A DNA stretch of 5,343 bases, from assembly GCA_946410535.1 (NCBI GenBank), contig CAMKAR010000165.1, forward strand, positions 1-5,343, read 5' to 3'. The position numbers and the translations under genes were made by a program. The notes beneath the pieces were generated by a model. That model worked only from the letters and a program-made list of their open reading frames with translations, was not told the DNA's origin and did no database searches. This stretch comes from an uncultured Bacteroidales bacterium (GTDB taxonomy: Bacteria; Bacteroidota; Bacteroidia; Bacteroidales; F082). Below, piece after piece: positions 5,304 to 5,343 of this stretch (position 1 is its first letter; the number at the start of each line of letters is the position of its first letter).

Positions 5304-5343
5304 ATGAACAACGCACTAATCACATTTGCGAAGCCGGACAACG
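5304..5343 (+). CDS. 5' end of a gene, tentatively 1-pyrroline-5-carboxylate dehydrogenase
   Basis: Thirteen codons are visible before the window ends: MNNALITFAKPDN. The pattern MNNA, then F-x-x-P-x-N, resembles the start of Bacteroidota L-glutamate gamma-semialdehyde (1-pyrroline-5-carboxylate) dehydrogenases, which continue with EPV and a PGSxER segment just beyond the visible part. That enzyme oxidises glutamate semialdehyde to glutamate in proline breakdown. The assignment rests on very few residues and on memory. A second frame, from an ATG at 5261, also stays open to the window end but would be read through the A/T tandem repeat and has low-complexity content, so I prefer 5304. Confidence 0.45.
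   Translation, partial: MNNALITFAKPDN

Overview
The window looks like chromosomal DNA from a member of the Bacteroidota, most likely a gut-type Bacteroidales (Prevotella/Bacteroides relatives). This rests on three things. Several promoters match the phylum-specific -7 box TAnnTTTG with a -33 TTG-like box about 19-20 bp upstream. Genes start without a clear Shine-Dalgarno sequence. The protein types (7TM-HD phosphohydrolase, signal-less SH3b-NlpC/P60 peptidase, 'KNPFKFG' AAA ATPase, CKKD-type lipoprotein) are typical of that group. I cannot name a species.

Layout. Positions 1-83 (minus) hold the 5' end of a lipoprotein gene with its own promoter at 115-145. Positions 161-2218 (minus) encode a membrane-bound 7TM-HD phosphodiesterase of the PgpH type, expected to hydrolyse cyclic-di-AMP. 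A 143-bp divergent intergenic region with a 13-bp palindrome follows. Positions 2362-3081 (plus) encode an SH3b-NlpC/P60 cell-wall peptide hydrolase. Positions 3082-3326 are non-coding and hold the most unusual element of the window: six 12-bp boxes of alternating orientation repeating with an exact 53-bp period (3105-3248), then a promoter and a short hairpin leader. These precede an AAA/STAND-like ATPase at 3327-4409. Positions 4474-5241 encode an unrecognised lipoprotein with a calcium-loop-like motif, also with its own promoter. Its last eight codons lie inside what looks like a widely dispersed GC-rich palindromic repeat. An A/T-rich 8-bp tandem repeat (5267-5298) then leads into the first 13 codons of a further gene at 5304, tentatively a glutamate-semialdehyde (1-pyrroline-5-carboxylate) dehydrogenase.

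How the parts relate. Each gene or divergent pair appears to have its own promoter, so this is a series of separate transcription units, not one operon. The phosphodiesterase and the NlpC/P60 hydrolase share one intergenic region, and both touch envelope homeostasis (c-di-AMP signalling and peptidoglycan-peptide turnover); a shared regulatory link is inference. The best candidate for something undescribed is the phased, alternating palindrome array directly upstream of the ATPase promoter. No stretch longer than about 245 bp lacks a gene.
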